Translations under genes and position numbers: made by a program
From: Locusta migratoria
Lineage: Eukaryota > Arthropoda > Insecta > Orthoptera > Acrididae
Reading direction: 5' to 3'
Assembly (NCBI GenBank): GCA_026315105.1
Contig: CM048747.1
Location: 286,219,154 to 286,283,153, forward strand
DNA: 64,000 nt
Shown: positions 23,085 through 34,809 of the stretch, piece after piece
Layout of the letters: the number at the start of each line of letters is the position of its first letter
How positions within the stretch are numbered: the stretch's first letter is position 1
Notes under the pieces: generated by a model
The model's database searches: none
Told to the model about the DNA's origin: nothing
The model's input: only the letters and a program-made list of their open reading frames with translations

Positions 23085-23525
23085 CACCTACCCTTTCCTA
23101 TCTTCTTTTATTTATCCTTCTTAATAACAATGATTTTCTGAGTTGCCCTTCCTTTTCCTTATAATTTGTTGTATCCATTATTCATAGATAGTAATCGAAT
23201 TAAATTTACAATTGTATAAATAACTAAATATGTAACACCATGAATTTCACCATCAACTTATCTAATTGTTACTATCACTATTTATTTAAACTTAACGCTA
23301 TTAAAATGTAAAAGACAACACAAACCATATTTGGTCTAATTACGACCAACTATATACCCAAAGGCAGCTGGTCTGTGTCAAGGACATTTATGGACACTAA
23401 GTGTTTTGGCCAATCTAAACTTTAAATGTCTATGATAAATGTATTCAGAAGAAATGTACCAATAAATGTATTTCATTCGTACACTATCTATTTAAATGCT
23501 GTACGAGTTATACGATATTATTTAA
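23085..23525. other. unassigned AT-rich DNA
   Basis: No recognisable coding or repeat structure. Confidence 0.4.
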
Positions 23526-23590
23526 GAATTCTTTCACGCAGGAGAACCACACAAATGTACCATCATTTGATCAACGCACTAACTCCCAAA

Positions 23591-23793
23591 GCCGCGGCGG
23601 AGCGGCCGAGCGCATTGAGGCACCATGCTACGATGCGCGAGGCTGTTCCCCGCCGGGGGTTCGAATCCCCCCCCCCTCAGGCATGGATGGTTGTTCCGTC
23701 TTTAGTATAAGTTAGTTCATAAGTAGTTTGTAAGATTAGGGACTGATGACGCCGCAGTTAAGTCCCTTAAGCTTGACAAACATTTGAACATTT
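23591..23793 (+). mobile_element. SINE with third type of tRNA-like head
   Basis: Head GCCGCGGCGGAGCGGCCGAG with CGCATTGAGG, box B GGTTCGAATCC and the common body and tail. Target duplications TAACTC(C/T)CAAA lie at 23580-23590 and 23794-23804. Confidence 0.9.
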
Positions 23794-23955
23794 TAACTCT
23801 CAAACTGAGGACATAGTAATAGGTATTTCCGGCTGAGAGATCTAAATACAAAAAAACTCTCCTGGTCCAGATGGAATACCAGTTCGGTTTTACTAAATTC
23901 TGCATTGATGGCCACGTACGTAGTTTGCATTTATCGCGAATCTTTAATTCAGCGC

Positions 23956-24149
23956 CGGCCGCGGTGACCGAGCCGGCTGAGGCGCGTCAGTCACAGTCTG
24001 CACGGCCACTACGGTCGGGGGTTCGAATCCCCCCTCGGGCATGGATATTTGTGCCGTCTTTAGTCTTAGCTAGTTCATAAGTAGTTTGTAAGTTTAGGGA
24101 TTGATGACCCCGTAGTTAAGTCCCATAAGCTTTACAAACATTTGAACAA
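23956..24149 (+). mobile_element. SINE, type 2
   Basis: 15-bp duplications TCTT(T/C)AATTCAGCGC at 23941-23955 and 24150-24164. The LINE sequence AATTCAGCGCAAAATTCCTAG continues after the right copy. Confidence 0.93.
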
Positions 24150-25490
24150 TCTTCAATTCAGCGCAAAATTCCTAGCGATTGGAAAAAGCGCAGGTTGCTC
24201 CCGTTTATAAGAAAGTTAAAAGAACTGACCCACATAATTACAGGCCAATATCGTTGTCATCAGTTTCCTGTAGAATTTTGGAGCGTAATTTCAGTTCAAA
24301 TGTCGTAAATTTCCTTGAGACGGAAAAGCTTCTTTCTATGATCAGCACGGGTTATGGAAACATCGTTCATGTGAAACTCAGCCTGCCCTTTTGTCACATG
24401 ACATCTTGCGAGCCATGGATGAAGAGCAACAAGCGGATTGTGTTTTCTCAGTTTCGAAAAGGCATTTGCCGCGGTGCCACTCTGCAGACTGCTAACGAAG
24501 ATACGAGCTTATGGAATAGGTTCACAGATGTGTGACTGGCTGGAAGACTTCCTAAGTAATAGAACGCAGTACGTTGTTCTCGACGGCGAGTGTTCGTCAG
24601 AGACGAGTGTATCGTCAGGCTTACCCTAGTGGATGTGACGGGACCGCTATTATTTTCTATATATATAAATGATCTGATTGATGGAGTAATCGTAATTTGC
24701 GGCTGTTTCCTGATGATGCTGTGGTGTATGGGAGGGTGTCATCTTTAATTAAATGTAATGGCATATATGATGACTTCGACGAAATTTCTAGTTTGTGTGA
24801 AGGATGACAGCTAGCTCTAAACGTAGAAAATGCACGGTGATGCACAAGAGTAGGAAAAACAATTCCATAATGTTCGAATATAGCATTAGTAGCGAGCTTC
24901 TTGATGCAGACGCTTTCTTCAAATATCTAGGCGTAACATTGCAAAGCGATATGAAGTGGAACGAACATGTAAGGACAGTTGTGAGTAAGGCGGACAGTCG
25001 ACTCGGCTTATTGGGAAAATTTTGGGAAGATGTACTTCATCTGTACCGGAGAGTGCGTATAAAACGCTTGTACGACCACGTCATGGGTATTGCTCAAGTA
25101 TTTGAGACCCGCAGCAGATCAGTTTAAAGGAAGACTTAGAAGCAGTTCAGAGGCGAGCAGCTAAGTTCGTTACTTATAGGTTCGACCAATGCTCGGTGTC
25201 TCGGAAATGCTCCGCAAACTCAGATGGGGATCGCCGGAGGAAAGACGACGTTCTTTTCGAAAAATTCTGTTGGGGAAATTTAGAAGGTCGGCATTTGAAG
25301 CAGTTTGTAGTACGATCGCGTAATGCTCACAAAGAAAAGAAGAGAAATTAGGGCTCGTACGCATATAGGCATTCTTTTTTTCCTCTTTCTGTTTGGGAAT
25401 GGAATAGGAAAACTAATGCCTAGTAGCGGTACAGTGTACCCTCCGCCACGCACTTTATGGTGGATTGCGGAGTATATATGTAGATGTATT

Positions 25491-26772
25491 ATTAATTTTA
25501 GTATTCTGTTTTATTTTGATAAGGTTGGTGCTCACTATCTTCTTCAAATAACTTACACTGTGCAGCGGCACTTCCCCCGTCTTGCTTACTTTTATGCACA
25601 TATGAGCATTCATTTCTTACTTCACACCGATATCTGTCTCAACGAAGGCTCATGAGGTAACATGGACTCCTCTCCTTCATTTATAATAAACTTTATTATT
25701 TGAAAAAGTATTCGTTAACTGAAACTGCCTTTATCCAAATGTATGCTCTCAAAACGATAATTCACTATATAACAGATCCGACTTCTTCGGCGCATGGGAG
25801 GGATGCCCTCCACAAAATAATACGCAAACGAAATTTCGCAGGCTCTTGGGCAAGTCCCTTTTCGTCATAAATCTATTCAGATCTCTCCTCAAACACCTGC
25901 ATAAAATAAGCTGTCAAAAAGATTGACACTGATACGTAAACTCTGATGTCTCACAATAAACGCTGATACTCCTCTTGTAAAATATTTTGATGACACCAAA
26001 CCCAATCAGTCTTCTTAATAAATTCTTTAAAAATAAAGTATCCATAATTCGTCACAGGAATCAAAAGCCCTTCAGAGAATTCTTTAGTCATATAAATCAT
26101 TAATTACGAATGAGTTCTTTCATCACAGAATCGATTATCGAACAACTCGTCCTTTCAATGTCTACAATTTTACAACTAGATTGTGAAATAGGAACAATCT
26201 GGCTTCATACATCAAGACAAAGTGAACTCTGGTTAACTTTAATTTCAGTAAATATATTGCATAAAAATAAATAAGGTTTTCTTTTTTATTTTGTAATAAA
26301 ATATCGCTGACTATTGACATTGTTCTACAGCATCGTCTTCCGTGACACGCCCTTCGCTCAATTGACAACAGTGATCGGCTTGTATATCGCTGATCTCGGC
26401 GACGTCGGTGGTGAAATAGCTGGCGTCTCAAAATGAGTAGTCATTTTCGTGTTATGAAACAAAGAGAAAATTAAGTATAAATGTTTTTTACAACATTAAC
26501 AGAAGTGGAATTATTTATTGTATTCTTTAGCTGCAAAACTGAGCTGAATAATCTTGTTACACCACAACTGTCGAAAAAATTGGATGTAATGACGTCAGAT
26601 GCCACCAGGGGGATAGTAGAGACTCTGACGATCGTTTTACTGACGTCCGCCAACAGTGACAGCTGCCAAACCACCATCTGTGTGTACCTTTATCAGGGAA
26701 TATATTCAGACATCATGCTTCCTATGATATCAACATGCGAAACAAACAGACGTGCTTCCTACAGCCACCTGA
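25491..26772. other. unassigned AT-rich DNA
   Basis: About 1.3 kb with no recognisable gene. The open frames 26162-26431 (minus) and 26481-26894 (plus) show no domain, and the latter runs into the next SINE. Confidence 0.4.
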
Positions 26773-26972
26773 GCCGCCCGGGAATGGTCGCGCGGTCTAA
26801 TGCGCCAAGTCAAGGCTTATGTGGCCGCTCCAGCCGGCTGTTCGAGTCCTCTCTCCAGCATGAATGCGTGTCTTTTGTCCTCAGCGTAAGTTAGTTTAAG
26901 TAGTTTCTAAGTCTAGGGACCGAAGACTTTAGTATTTTGCTCGTTTATGTTTACAAAATTTGGAACATTTGA
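26773..26972 (+). mobile_element. SINE with a fourth, diverged head
   Basis: Head GAATGGTCGCGCGGTCTAAT with box B GTTCGAGTCC, and body GTAAGTTAGTTTAAGTAGTT to GGAACATTTGAACA. The body is related to the other SINEs. The head differs and includes CAAGTCAAGGCTTATG. Confidence 0.7.
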
Positions 26973-27534
26973 ACACCGAACACCGAACTTTCAGAGAATT
27001 GCCACACAAGTTGAACGTGATATTTCAGTTGTACAACGATGGTGATTGTAATGGTCACGTGAACATTCTTACACTTTTAGACGAGGTTCCACACCACACA
27101 GGCATCCTCCAAGATCGTCAGGGCCGGCGCAAGGCGCGTGCGAAACGTGCGGCCGCACGGGGCGGCGCTTTCCAGGGGGCGGCAAATCTGCCGGCCCGCT
27201 ACCCCCCTTTTGTGTGTGTGTGTGGGGCAGCACCGTTGTGTTTTCGCCGGAGGAACAGAGACGGGGAAGCAGTCTGGCGTACACGGCAGTATTTTCTTAT
27301 AATGTAGATAAGAGGAGTGCTGCCCGCCTGTTATACGCCGTACGTTCACTCACAACTAATTTTGCTTTGCATAAAACGAAATCTAGTTTGGAAATTCGAA
27401 TGGTTCGATACTGCGATAACATGTTACGCCTGAATCAGTTTTGCTAAGCCATTCAATGGCAATTTCCGAGTGTTTTTTCTTCCCGCATTATGGGAAAAAA
27501 TGGCTGAACATTACTACAGTCATACATGTCCAAC

Positions 27535-29145
27535 CAGTGGCGTAGCTACTACACCAAGGGCCCCGGGTGAAAAATGACGTTGGGGCCCTCTCTAAACTAA
27601 AACTATACCACAGGCGCCGACTTTTGAAAATCTTGGGGTATGCTCAGTGGCGTTTCCAATAGGGGGGAGTTGGTTGCCGGCCTCCGCCCTCCGCCCTCCG
27701 CCCTCCGCCCCCCCTCCCCCACGCCCGACAGGTGTTTGTAAAAAAAAAAAAAAAAAACCTTTATTATAATTTTTTCCAGTTCCAGGTACAAATTTAAAGT
27801 AATTTTGTTTTTAGTAGTATTTCTTCTTTTTTGCTTCATCTGGTGTTAATTTAGGATCATTTTAATCTCTGAAAGGAGAAAAGTAATTTTTTAACATACA
27901 GCAAAGAAATTAACAGCCATTAATTTCAGTTTCACGTTTCCAAACTAATGGGCGGCTTTTGCGACCATGTGAACCTGTTTTCCTGTTGTAGTAACTACTA
28001 AAATAATTTTCAAAGTTTTGGTGTATGCTTGAGCAACCGAACATGCCCGTAATCGGCAATACTACTTCATCAGGTCCTTATCGCTTACTGGAAGACATAA
28101 TAAGGCAAACCTAAATACTCTTAAGTAAATTACTGTGTGTCACGCAGCAGATAATAATATTTAATCGTACTCTCTAATATAATTATAACTGTGAAAGTTA
28201 ATTATACTTTCAAGCAGAAACTAGTGGGTGGATTTGGATGAAATTTTGGAGAGGGATAGAGTAGGACCTGGGTAGGACATACAGATAAAACTACCATGGA
28301 ATAGTTTTCGAAGTTGCTCCATACTAGGTTAATGAAGTCGCAGGCAGAAGCTCGTAAAAATGAACAATGAAGTTTTACTCAACCACGAAAATATGTTCCC
28401 CTGCCGCGAATCAAACCATGAACAGTATTGTCGCACACTGCTAGTAATTCAGCAGGTGGCAGGGTGCACGTCTTAGCGGACAAGCAATACGTCTTTATGT
28501 TTATATTCTGAGATGGGAATAGTTTTAGGATTTCACTTCGTGCGTTTGAAGTTTGTTGGCAGTGATCGAAAAGTTGAAAGTCGAAAAACCCTTCATTCAG
28601 CTAAAATATTATATACAGTAGAACGTCGATTTTCCGAAGTGTAATTGGGGGACATTGATGTTCGGAAAACCGATTATTCATATAATCGAACTGTACACTT
28701 CTACTTACCAATAAGACTACTACTGTACAGTAGATGTATTTATACACTATTTGAAGTCGCGAGATCCTTCACATTGCACGGGGCAACACTTGCAAGGCGC
28801 AGCTGTTGCTGTGAGCAGCTTTGATGCTGCCGCTACTTCTGCAGATTGTTGTACTCAGCGACTGTCTGCTTAGCCTGTTAGCAGGCCCCACTGGAAGCAA
28901 CGTTCCGTTACCCTGTGGCCCAGTGCGGCTACTGTGGGAAGCTTAGTTTGACGGGAGGGGGAATTGATTGTCGGTAAGATGGGAAGGTAAATAAATAAAC
29001 AAATAAAAATAAAAAAAGACGCTCTACTGTAACTTTTTCCGAACTTTGCCCACGAAGGCCGAGGGGCCCCTTCATCTCGGGGGCCCCTTCATCTCGGGGG
29101 CCCCGGAGCACTGCCCCGCCTAGCCCTATGATAGCTACGCCACTG
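27535..29145. mobile_element. hAT-like DNA transposon, inner, 1611 bp, non-autonomous
   Basis: Ends CAGTGGCGTAGCTA and complement TAGCTACGCCACTG, bounded by 8-bp duplications TGTCCAAC at 27527-27534 and 29146-29153. GGGGCCC-rich sub-terminal sequence occurs at both ends. No transposase frame is present. It holds a smaller TA-flanked element. Confidence 0.88.
28616..29029. mobile_element. pogo/Tigger-like MITE, 414 bp
   Basis: Inverted ends CAGTAGAACGTCG and CAGTAGAGCGTCT (complement) are flanked by TA at 28614-28615 and 29030-29031. The 5' end (GATTTTCCGAA, then TTCGGAAAACCGATTATTCA) matches the pattern of pogo/Tigger termini as I know them. No transposase is present. Confidence 0.72.
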
Positions 29146-29149
29146 TGTC

Positions 29150-29560
29150 CAACTCCTACAATGGCTAGAAGTATTCCGAATGGGTAGATACGCTGCGAGT
29201 AATTACAAGGGATAAAGACATTGGTAGTAAGCCTGACAGAAGTTGGGTTTCGACGTATTTTTGAACATTTCTGCTATTCGTTTCTGAGTGATAGTCGGAC
29301 GTTTTGAAACACCTCCATGAAGGACAATTAAATCTAACCGGCACTTTTGTTTGGCAATACTACTCGTACACTATCACTTTGCCAACATTTATTTATGTTT
29401 CATCAAAGTAAACTACTGGTCGCTTTGATTCTGATGAAAATCTTAGAAAGTGGATTTTTCGCAGCAATGCCCTCTCGTCCGCACAAAACAAAACGTTAAT
29501 TTTGACACCTTCTAAAACCAAAATCTATAGACAGAACATAGCTCCTGAGCGTTTTCTTGC
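29150..29560 (-). pseudogene. DDE transposase remnant, IS630/Tc1-like style
   Basis: In one minus-strand frame: RPVVYFDET (first catalytic block), then DYHSETNSRNVQKYVETQL and LLPMSLSLVITRS, resembling the DYHxxMN...NLPxxSVIVxDNA layout of DDE endonucleases found in many insect transposons. At least three in-frame stops. A further piece (EIAIEWLSKT) may lie beyond the inner hAT-like insertion near 27430-27470. The family is not settled. It may belong to the outer element or to an older insertion within it. Confidence 0.5.
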
Positions 29561-30981
29561 TAGCTTTCAATCTCTTTTCTGTTTGGCAAAAGTTGTGCAG
29601 TTTTCGCAAATTTCGTATTCCTTCCTATTTTTCGTAATGCCATAGAAATTGCTGCCTGATAATACATTTATCCATATCTTCGGCCACATACTTATTGTGA
29701 GCTTCTTGCTGCTTCTCCTTGGGAGCTAGTTTAACCGTAGCCTCGCTGTACCTCGTCACGTGATCTAGTTCCAGGCACTGCCGCGTCACCACTTCGCCTT
29801 TCCAGACAGTAGGTATTGTTGCGTTCTCTACAACGAAAACTACAGAATTCGTTTCGATAGTTGGCCGAGAGAGTCAAGATTGGTCAGAAGCACTTTCAGT
29901 GCGTTTCGTAAGTACGGAAGTATTGGTGCGTCCGAATATCTTGCCACTTGGGATATAACAGGTAGGTGCTTTTCAGATATCGTACTATTATTATTGCGCA
30001 TGCACGTTACTCGTAAGTTAGAATTTTTCTGCTTCGAGATTGATGAATAGGAAATGTATTTTTCTTATGATTTGTTACTTCAAAAATTGGCAAGTCGACA
30101 ATAAGCACGTCTCATCCCAATAGCTAGAATTAAAATAAAGCGAAGTGAAGTGATACGGCGATGACTAATTTGTTGCCTCTTATTCCATAATCAGACACGA
30201 AAGAACTGAGACATGGAAATTACGACAGATGTCGAGTGTCATTTCTTTGAAACGAACGACCGCAGTGCAGTGAGGTAATATATTTCGACTAGCATGAGTA
30301 TCCGTCGATGCCAGAGTGTGTATTTATTGCATTATTATGTTACTCCATCTCCTTATTCTTTCTCTCTCCAGTGTCTTCCGTCCCACTCTTTGACCGTTTC
30401 ACCTTATTTTATTTTCCAGATCTACATAGATTTCGGACGCGGTGTGGCTATTCTCAATGCTTTATGTTTACATCTATACCGTCATGTTGAACATGACGGC
30501 TTAGATGTAACCACATATTAAAAGCTTAGAATGGTCACTCAGTGGCCGAACCCTAGGTAGATCTGAAAAGTAAAAATAAAGATTTGTTTAAATAAAATTC
30601 CACAAACGTTTTGTAAAAAACAAAACAAAAACAAAAAAAGGGGGGCGGCAATTCAGCAGCTCGCACGGGGCGGCACTTGGGCTTGCGCCGGCCCTGAAGA
30701 TCGTCTTATTGTAATGGCATCAGTGGCAGATCGTATAGACACCACAGCAGAGATAAGAGGGTTCGTGAGCCCAGAATAGGTTCACTTCGAAGATTGAATG
30801 GCGGGCCGTGGTCTTCTGCGATGAAAGCAGATTATGCCTCCACGAGAATGATGATCGTTTGCCCGTACGACTTTCACCTGGCGAGCGCTGTCTGATAGAG
30901 TGAATTCGTCCAATACGCAATGGTCTGCAGTGTGATAAGCTACAATACTCGTTTAGGTTAGATAGGTTACGTTAGTCGTTG

Positions 30982-31170
30982 CCGCGGCGGGTTAGCCGTG
31001 CGCATTGGAGAGCCGTGCTGCGGGGCGCGCGGCCGTCCGCCGTCGGGGGTTCGAATCCCCGCTCGGGCACTGATGTTTGTGTTGTCCTTAGTTTAGTTTA
31101 CCTTAGTTTAAGTAGTTTGTAAGCTATGGACTGATGACCACGCAGTTAAGTCCGATAAATTTACAAACAA
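30982..31170 (+). mobile_element. SINE with third-type head
   Basis: Head GCCGCGGCGGGTTAGCCG with GTGCGCATTGGAG, box B GGTTCGAATCC and body ending ACAAACAATTGAACATT. The flanks both contain TAGGTTA-type sequence, a possible decayed duplication. Confidence 0.87.
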
Positions 31171-31248
31171 TTGAACATTTTGAATAGGTTAGTTGTTCCT
31201 TCTAGATTAGGTTAGTTGTTCCTTCTATAGATCCTCGTGGATGTGGAA

Positions 31249-31600
31249 CATATCAAGGTTTTAATCAAAATATCCACGGGTGCACTGCCGGTATATAGTG
31301 TGCCCGTTGGACACTATAGACCGGTAGTACAAATGTTCAAATGGTTGTATAGTCTATGGGACTTAACTACGGGGTCATCAGTCCCTAAACTCACAATTTA
31401 CTTATGAACTACTTACGAACTAGGACGGCACAAATAGCCATGCCCGAGGGGGGATTCGAACCCCCGACCGTAGTGGCCGTGCAGACCGTGACTGAAGCGC
31501 CTTAGTCCCCTCGGCCACCGCGGCCGGCCCGGTAGTACACCCGTGGATATTTTGATTATAAAATACGCCGGGAGAAACTGAAGAATCATATCAAGGTTTT
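31249..31600. repeat. small palindromic element split by a SINE
   Basis: ATCAAAATATCCACGGGTGC is mirrored by GTACACCCGTGGATATTTTGAT on the far side of a SINE. The pair is bounded by 14-bp direct repeats CATATCAAGGTTTT (31249-31262, 31587-31600), which look like its own target duplication. Without the SINE the element is about 120 bp. Confidence 0.78.
31332..31528 (-). mobile_element. SINE, type 2
   Basis: 11-bp duplications CCGGTAGTACA at 31321-31331 and 31529-31539, inside the palindromic element. Confidence 0.92.
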
Positions 31601-31609
31601 GTTGTTTTT

Positions 31610-32880
31610 CTTTTTTTACAAGCTGATAATATAATAATACTAATAGTATGGATACAGATACATACATCATTTAGATCTATTTAAAAATTCGTCAGAGGAG
31701 TAGGAGTTGGCCACTACAAAGTCTTTTAGAACTCTTTTAAACTGATCTTTATTTGTAGCTAAATTTTCAACTAAAGTATTTTTAAGTCCTTGTGTAGATC
31801 ATTTTTGTTCCTAATATTGTAGATACGAACTAAGCTGTTTGTTGGTAAAAGGGATAAATAATTTATGAAAAATTTATTTAATGATTATATATACTGCCAG
31901 GCAGTAGCTAATATACCCAGTTCTTTGAAGAGGCTTCTCCAGGATGTCCGTGAATTTACTCCACAAATAATACGTATTGTACGCTTTTGGACACTGAAAA
32001 CTTTTGCTTCACTTGAAGAGTTACCCCAAAAATATTATACCATATGACATTATGAAATGAAAGTAAGCAAAGTAGGCAAGCTTTTGTATTTTTATGTCTC
32101 CTATTTCTGATACCACTCGTATTGCAAATACAGATTTGTTAAGTCGTTTCTGCAGTTATGTGGAGTGCTCCTCCCAACTGAATTTATTATTAAACTGTAA
32201 TCCCAGGATTCTAACACTGTCAACCTCATCTATCTGCTCTTTTTCATACTTTATGCTTATGCTGGATGGAAATCTCTTACACATTGTGAACTGCATGTAG
32301 TGAGTCTTTTCAAACTTTAATGTCACTGAATTTGCTTTAAACCATTTATTAATGTTCATGAAAATATCATTAGCAGACGTTTCTAGAACTACCCTCGACA
32401 TGCTACTTATTGCAATACTTGTATCATCTGAAAACAAAAGGAACACTGATTCTGACAGTGTAACTGATGAGAGGTCATTAATGTACACAAGAAAAAGCAA
32501 TGGTCCTAAGATGGATCCTTGTGGGACACCACATGTAATTTCTTCCCAATCTGATGATGACTGATAGCTTAATTCATTAATCCCTTGCTCTGACAACCTT
32601 TTTCTCTGTTAGCGAATTACTGCTTGAACCATTTTGCAGCAATTCCCGTGACACCATAGCATTATACTTTACATAAGAGGATGTTATGGTTCACACGATT
32701 AAATGTCTTTGATTAATCATAGAAAATACTTGGTGCTTGTAATTTATTAGCTAATTAATTAAGAACATTCTCACTATAAGTGGATATAGCCTTCTCTATA
32801 TCGAAACCATTCAGAAATCTTGAATAGAGGTTATATCCGCATATTTTATCCAATCAGAAAATGTTCCAGTTATAATAGAC
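31610..32880 (-). mobile_element. non-LTR retrotransposon, a different (third) family
   Basis: The minus strand encodes RT palm and C-terminal parts: a degraded motif A region near 32700, CGVPQGSILGPLLFLVYINDL (motif B) at about 32540, LLFSDDTSIAI (motif C, A replaced by S) at about 32440, LKFEKTHYMQF, VRILGLQFNNKFSWEEH, and a decayed C-terminus to about 31670. The open frame 32156-32596 covers the best part. It is distinct from subfamilies A and B. A 57.2 kb fragment may be related. Confidence 0.75.
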
Positions 32881-32989
32881 TGGTTACACAAATAACATTA
32901 AATTATAGTAAATTCACAAGAACATGCTTTAATTAACTTTGTTGATATTTCATTGTAACGATTAGAATGCTTTGTTTTTAAAGATGTTA

Positions 32990-34373
32990 CACTCCCAGCC
33001 ATTAAAATTGCTACACCACGATGACGTGCTACAGACGCGAAATTTAACCAACAGGAAGAAGATGCCGTGATATGCAAATTATTAGCTTTTCAAAGCATTC
33101 AAACAGGGTTCGCGCCGGTGACGACACATACAACGTGCTGACAGGAGAAAAGTTTCCAACCGATTTCTCATACACAAATAACAGTTGACCGGCATTGCCT
33201 GGTGAAACGTTATTGTGATGCCTCATGTAAGGAGGAGAAATGCGTACCATCAAGTTTACGACTTTGATAAAGGTCGGTTTGTAGCCTATCGCGATTGCGG
33301 TTTATCGTATCGCAACATTGCTACTCGCGTTGGTCGCGATCCAATGACTGGTACCAGAAAATGGAATCCGTGGGTTCAGGAGGGCAATACGGAACGCAGT
33401 GCTGGATCCTAACGGCCTTGTAGCACTAGCAGTCGAGATGACAGGCATCTTATCCGCAAAGCAGTAGCGGATCGTGCAGCCACGTCTTGATCCCTGAGTC
33501 AACAGATGGGGACGTATGCAAGACAACAACCATCTGCACGAACAGTTAAATGACGTTTGCAGCAGCATGGGCTATCAGTTCGGAGACCATAACTGCAGTT
33601 ACCCCTGACGCTGCATCATAGACAGGAGCGCCTGCGATTGTGTACGCAACGACGAACCTGGGTGCACGAATAGCAAAACATCATTTTTTGGATGAATCTA
33701 GGTTTTGTTTACAGCATCATGATGTCGCATACGTGTTTGACGATATCACGCTGATCGCACATTGGAAACGTGTATTCGTCATCGCCATACAGGCGTATCA
33801 CCCGGCGTGATGGTATGGGGAGTTACACGTCTCGATTACCTCTTGTTCGCATCGATGGCACTTTGAACAGTGGCCGTTACATTTCAGATGTCTCACGACC
33901 CGTGGCTCTGCCCTTTATTCGATCCCTGCGAAACCCTACATTTCAGAAGGATAATGCCCGACCGCATGTTGCAGGTACTGTACGGGCCTTTCTGGACACG
34001 GAAAAGTTTGACTGCTGCCCTGGCCAGCACATTCTCCAGAATTGAAAACGTCTGGTCAACGGTGGCCGAGCAACTGGCTCGTCACAATACGCCAGTCACT
34101 ACTTTTGATAAACTGAGGTATCGTGTTGAAGCTGCATGGGTATCTGGACCTGTACACGCCATCCAAACGCTGTTTGGCTCAATGCCCGGGCGTAACAAGG
34201 CCGTTATTACGGCCAGAGGAGGTTGTTGTGGGTACTGATTTCTCTGGATCTATGCACCCAAATTGCGCGAAAATGTAATCACATGTCAGTTGTAGCATAA
34301 TTGATTTGTACAATAAATACTCGTTTATCAAATGCATTTTTTCTTGGTGTAGCAATTTTAATGGCCAATAGTG
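32990..34373 (+). mobile_element. Tc1-like transposon (main family) copy 3
   Basis: Inverted ends CACTCCCAGCCATTAAAATT and AATTTTAATGGCCAATAGTG next to TA at both sides, 1384 bp. The coding strand is plus. It sits at the edge of the preceding LINE, so its TA target lay in that copy or its flank. Confidence 0.92.
33215..34238 (+). pseudogene. Tc1-family DDE transposase, frameshifted
   Basis: Starts MMPHVRRRNAYHQVYDFDKG, then SYRNIATRVGRDPMT (second helix-turn-helix), DESRFCLQHHD (first catalytic aspartate, in a shifted frame near 33690), LRNPTFQKDNARPHVAG (second aspartate), and ENVWSTVAEQLARHNTPVTT and GRNKAVITARGG near the end. Compared with other copies there are frame changes near 33410, 33480, 33690, 33820 and 34040 and a lost NLSP-like block. 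The start was chosen because the same Met-Pro-(H/R)-Val-Arg-Arg-Arg beginning occurs in copies 1 and 4. Confidence 0.85.
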
Positions 34374-34375
34374 TA

Positions 34376-34809
34376 TCTTGTGAGGTCTCCTCTGGTCTTG
34401 CAGACTGCACTGAGACGACATGGAAGTGAGCCTACAAGTCGCTGGAATGTCTCTGGACGCGGCTAACATGAAATCGTTTAGAGAGTGGGAGCCAATTCAG
34501 GTCTTTTCACGGGTTCAGCATCCATAGCACAGAGCTCACAGCCTATACTTCGATACAGGATCTCTAGTTCATCAAAGGATGACAATAAAAGATATACACT
34601 GCTAGCCATCCAAAATGCAGTTCCGCTTATTGACACACCCAAGGTGGGTGTGCGAGTCAAGACACATTGAGCAACTCCATGTCTCTTTCCCTGATCTGCA
34701 GTCTTCAACTCTTATGTAAGTTGAATCTTGTACTCATGCAGCTTCAGCACATTTGAAAGGATTTCAAGCAGTGATCTCGTCGAGGAACCTATTTCCTGGT
34801 TGTGTCAAA
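34376..34809. other. unassigned DNA
   Basis: No product is recognisable. A TACACTGCTAGCCATCCAAAAT string near 34594 is reminiscent of a diverged Tc1 end but has no partner. Confidence 0.35.

Larger units (their letters stand above)
23526..25490 (+). mobile_element. Jockey/CR1-type LINE, subfamily B, copy carrying two SINEs
   Basis: Matches the copy at 17.4-19.06 kb, starting at TTCTTTCACGCAGGAGAACC. RT pieces include ERNFSSNVVNFLETEKLLSM, AYGIGSQMCDWLEDFLSNRTQYVVLDGE, FKYLGVTLQSDMKWNEHV and the 3' end GCGGAGTATATATGTAGATG. Motif A reads LSFEKAFAAVP-like and motif C FPDDAVVY (F-A-D-D altered), with many frameshifts, so it is older than the 17 kb copy. SINEs lie at 23591 and 23956. Confidence 0.88.
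27119..30696. mobile_element. hAT-like DNA transposon, outer, 3578 bp
   Basis: Begins CAGGGCCGGCGCAAG and ends with its exact complement CTTGCGCCGGCCCTG. Both ends abut the 8-bp direct repeat AAGATCGT (27111-27118 and 30697-30704). An 8-bp duplication with CAGGG-type ends is the signature of the hAT superfamily. No hAT transposase or BED zinc finger could be read. The only coding remnant inside is a DDE-like one at 29150-29560. The sub-terminal DNA is GC-rich. It contains a second hAT-like element. Confidence 0.82.
27080..30950 (+). mobile_element. Tc1-like fragment (third family) split by a hAT-like insertion
   Basis: The left scrap ends at AAGATCGT (27111-27118). After the insertion the plus strand reads DRLIVMASVADRIDTTAEIRGF and then WRAVVFCDESRLCLHENDDRL with the first catalytic DES block, at 30775-30900. 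Stops occur. Another fragment of the same family is at 55.4 kb. Confidence 0.7.

Noticed and set aside
11180..26420. Similarity between GC-richer islands at 11180-11300 and 26320-26420 as a repeat pair
   Set aside because: Only scattered words match (CGACC, ATCGGC, GCTGACGT). Alignment by eye is not better than chance.
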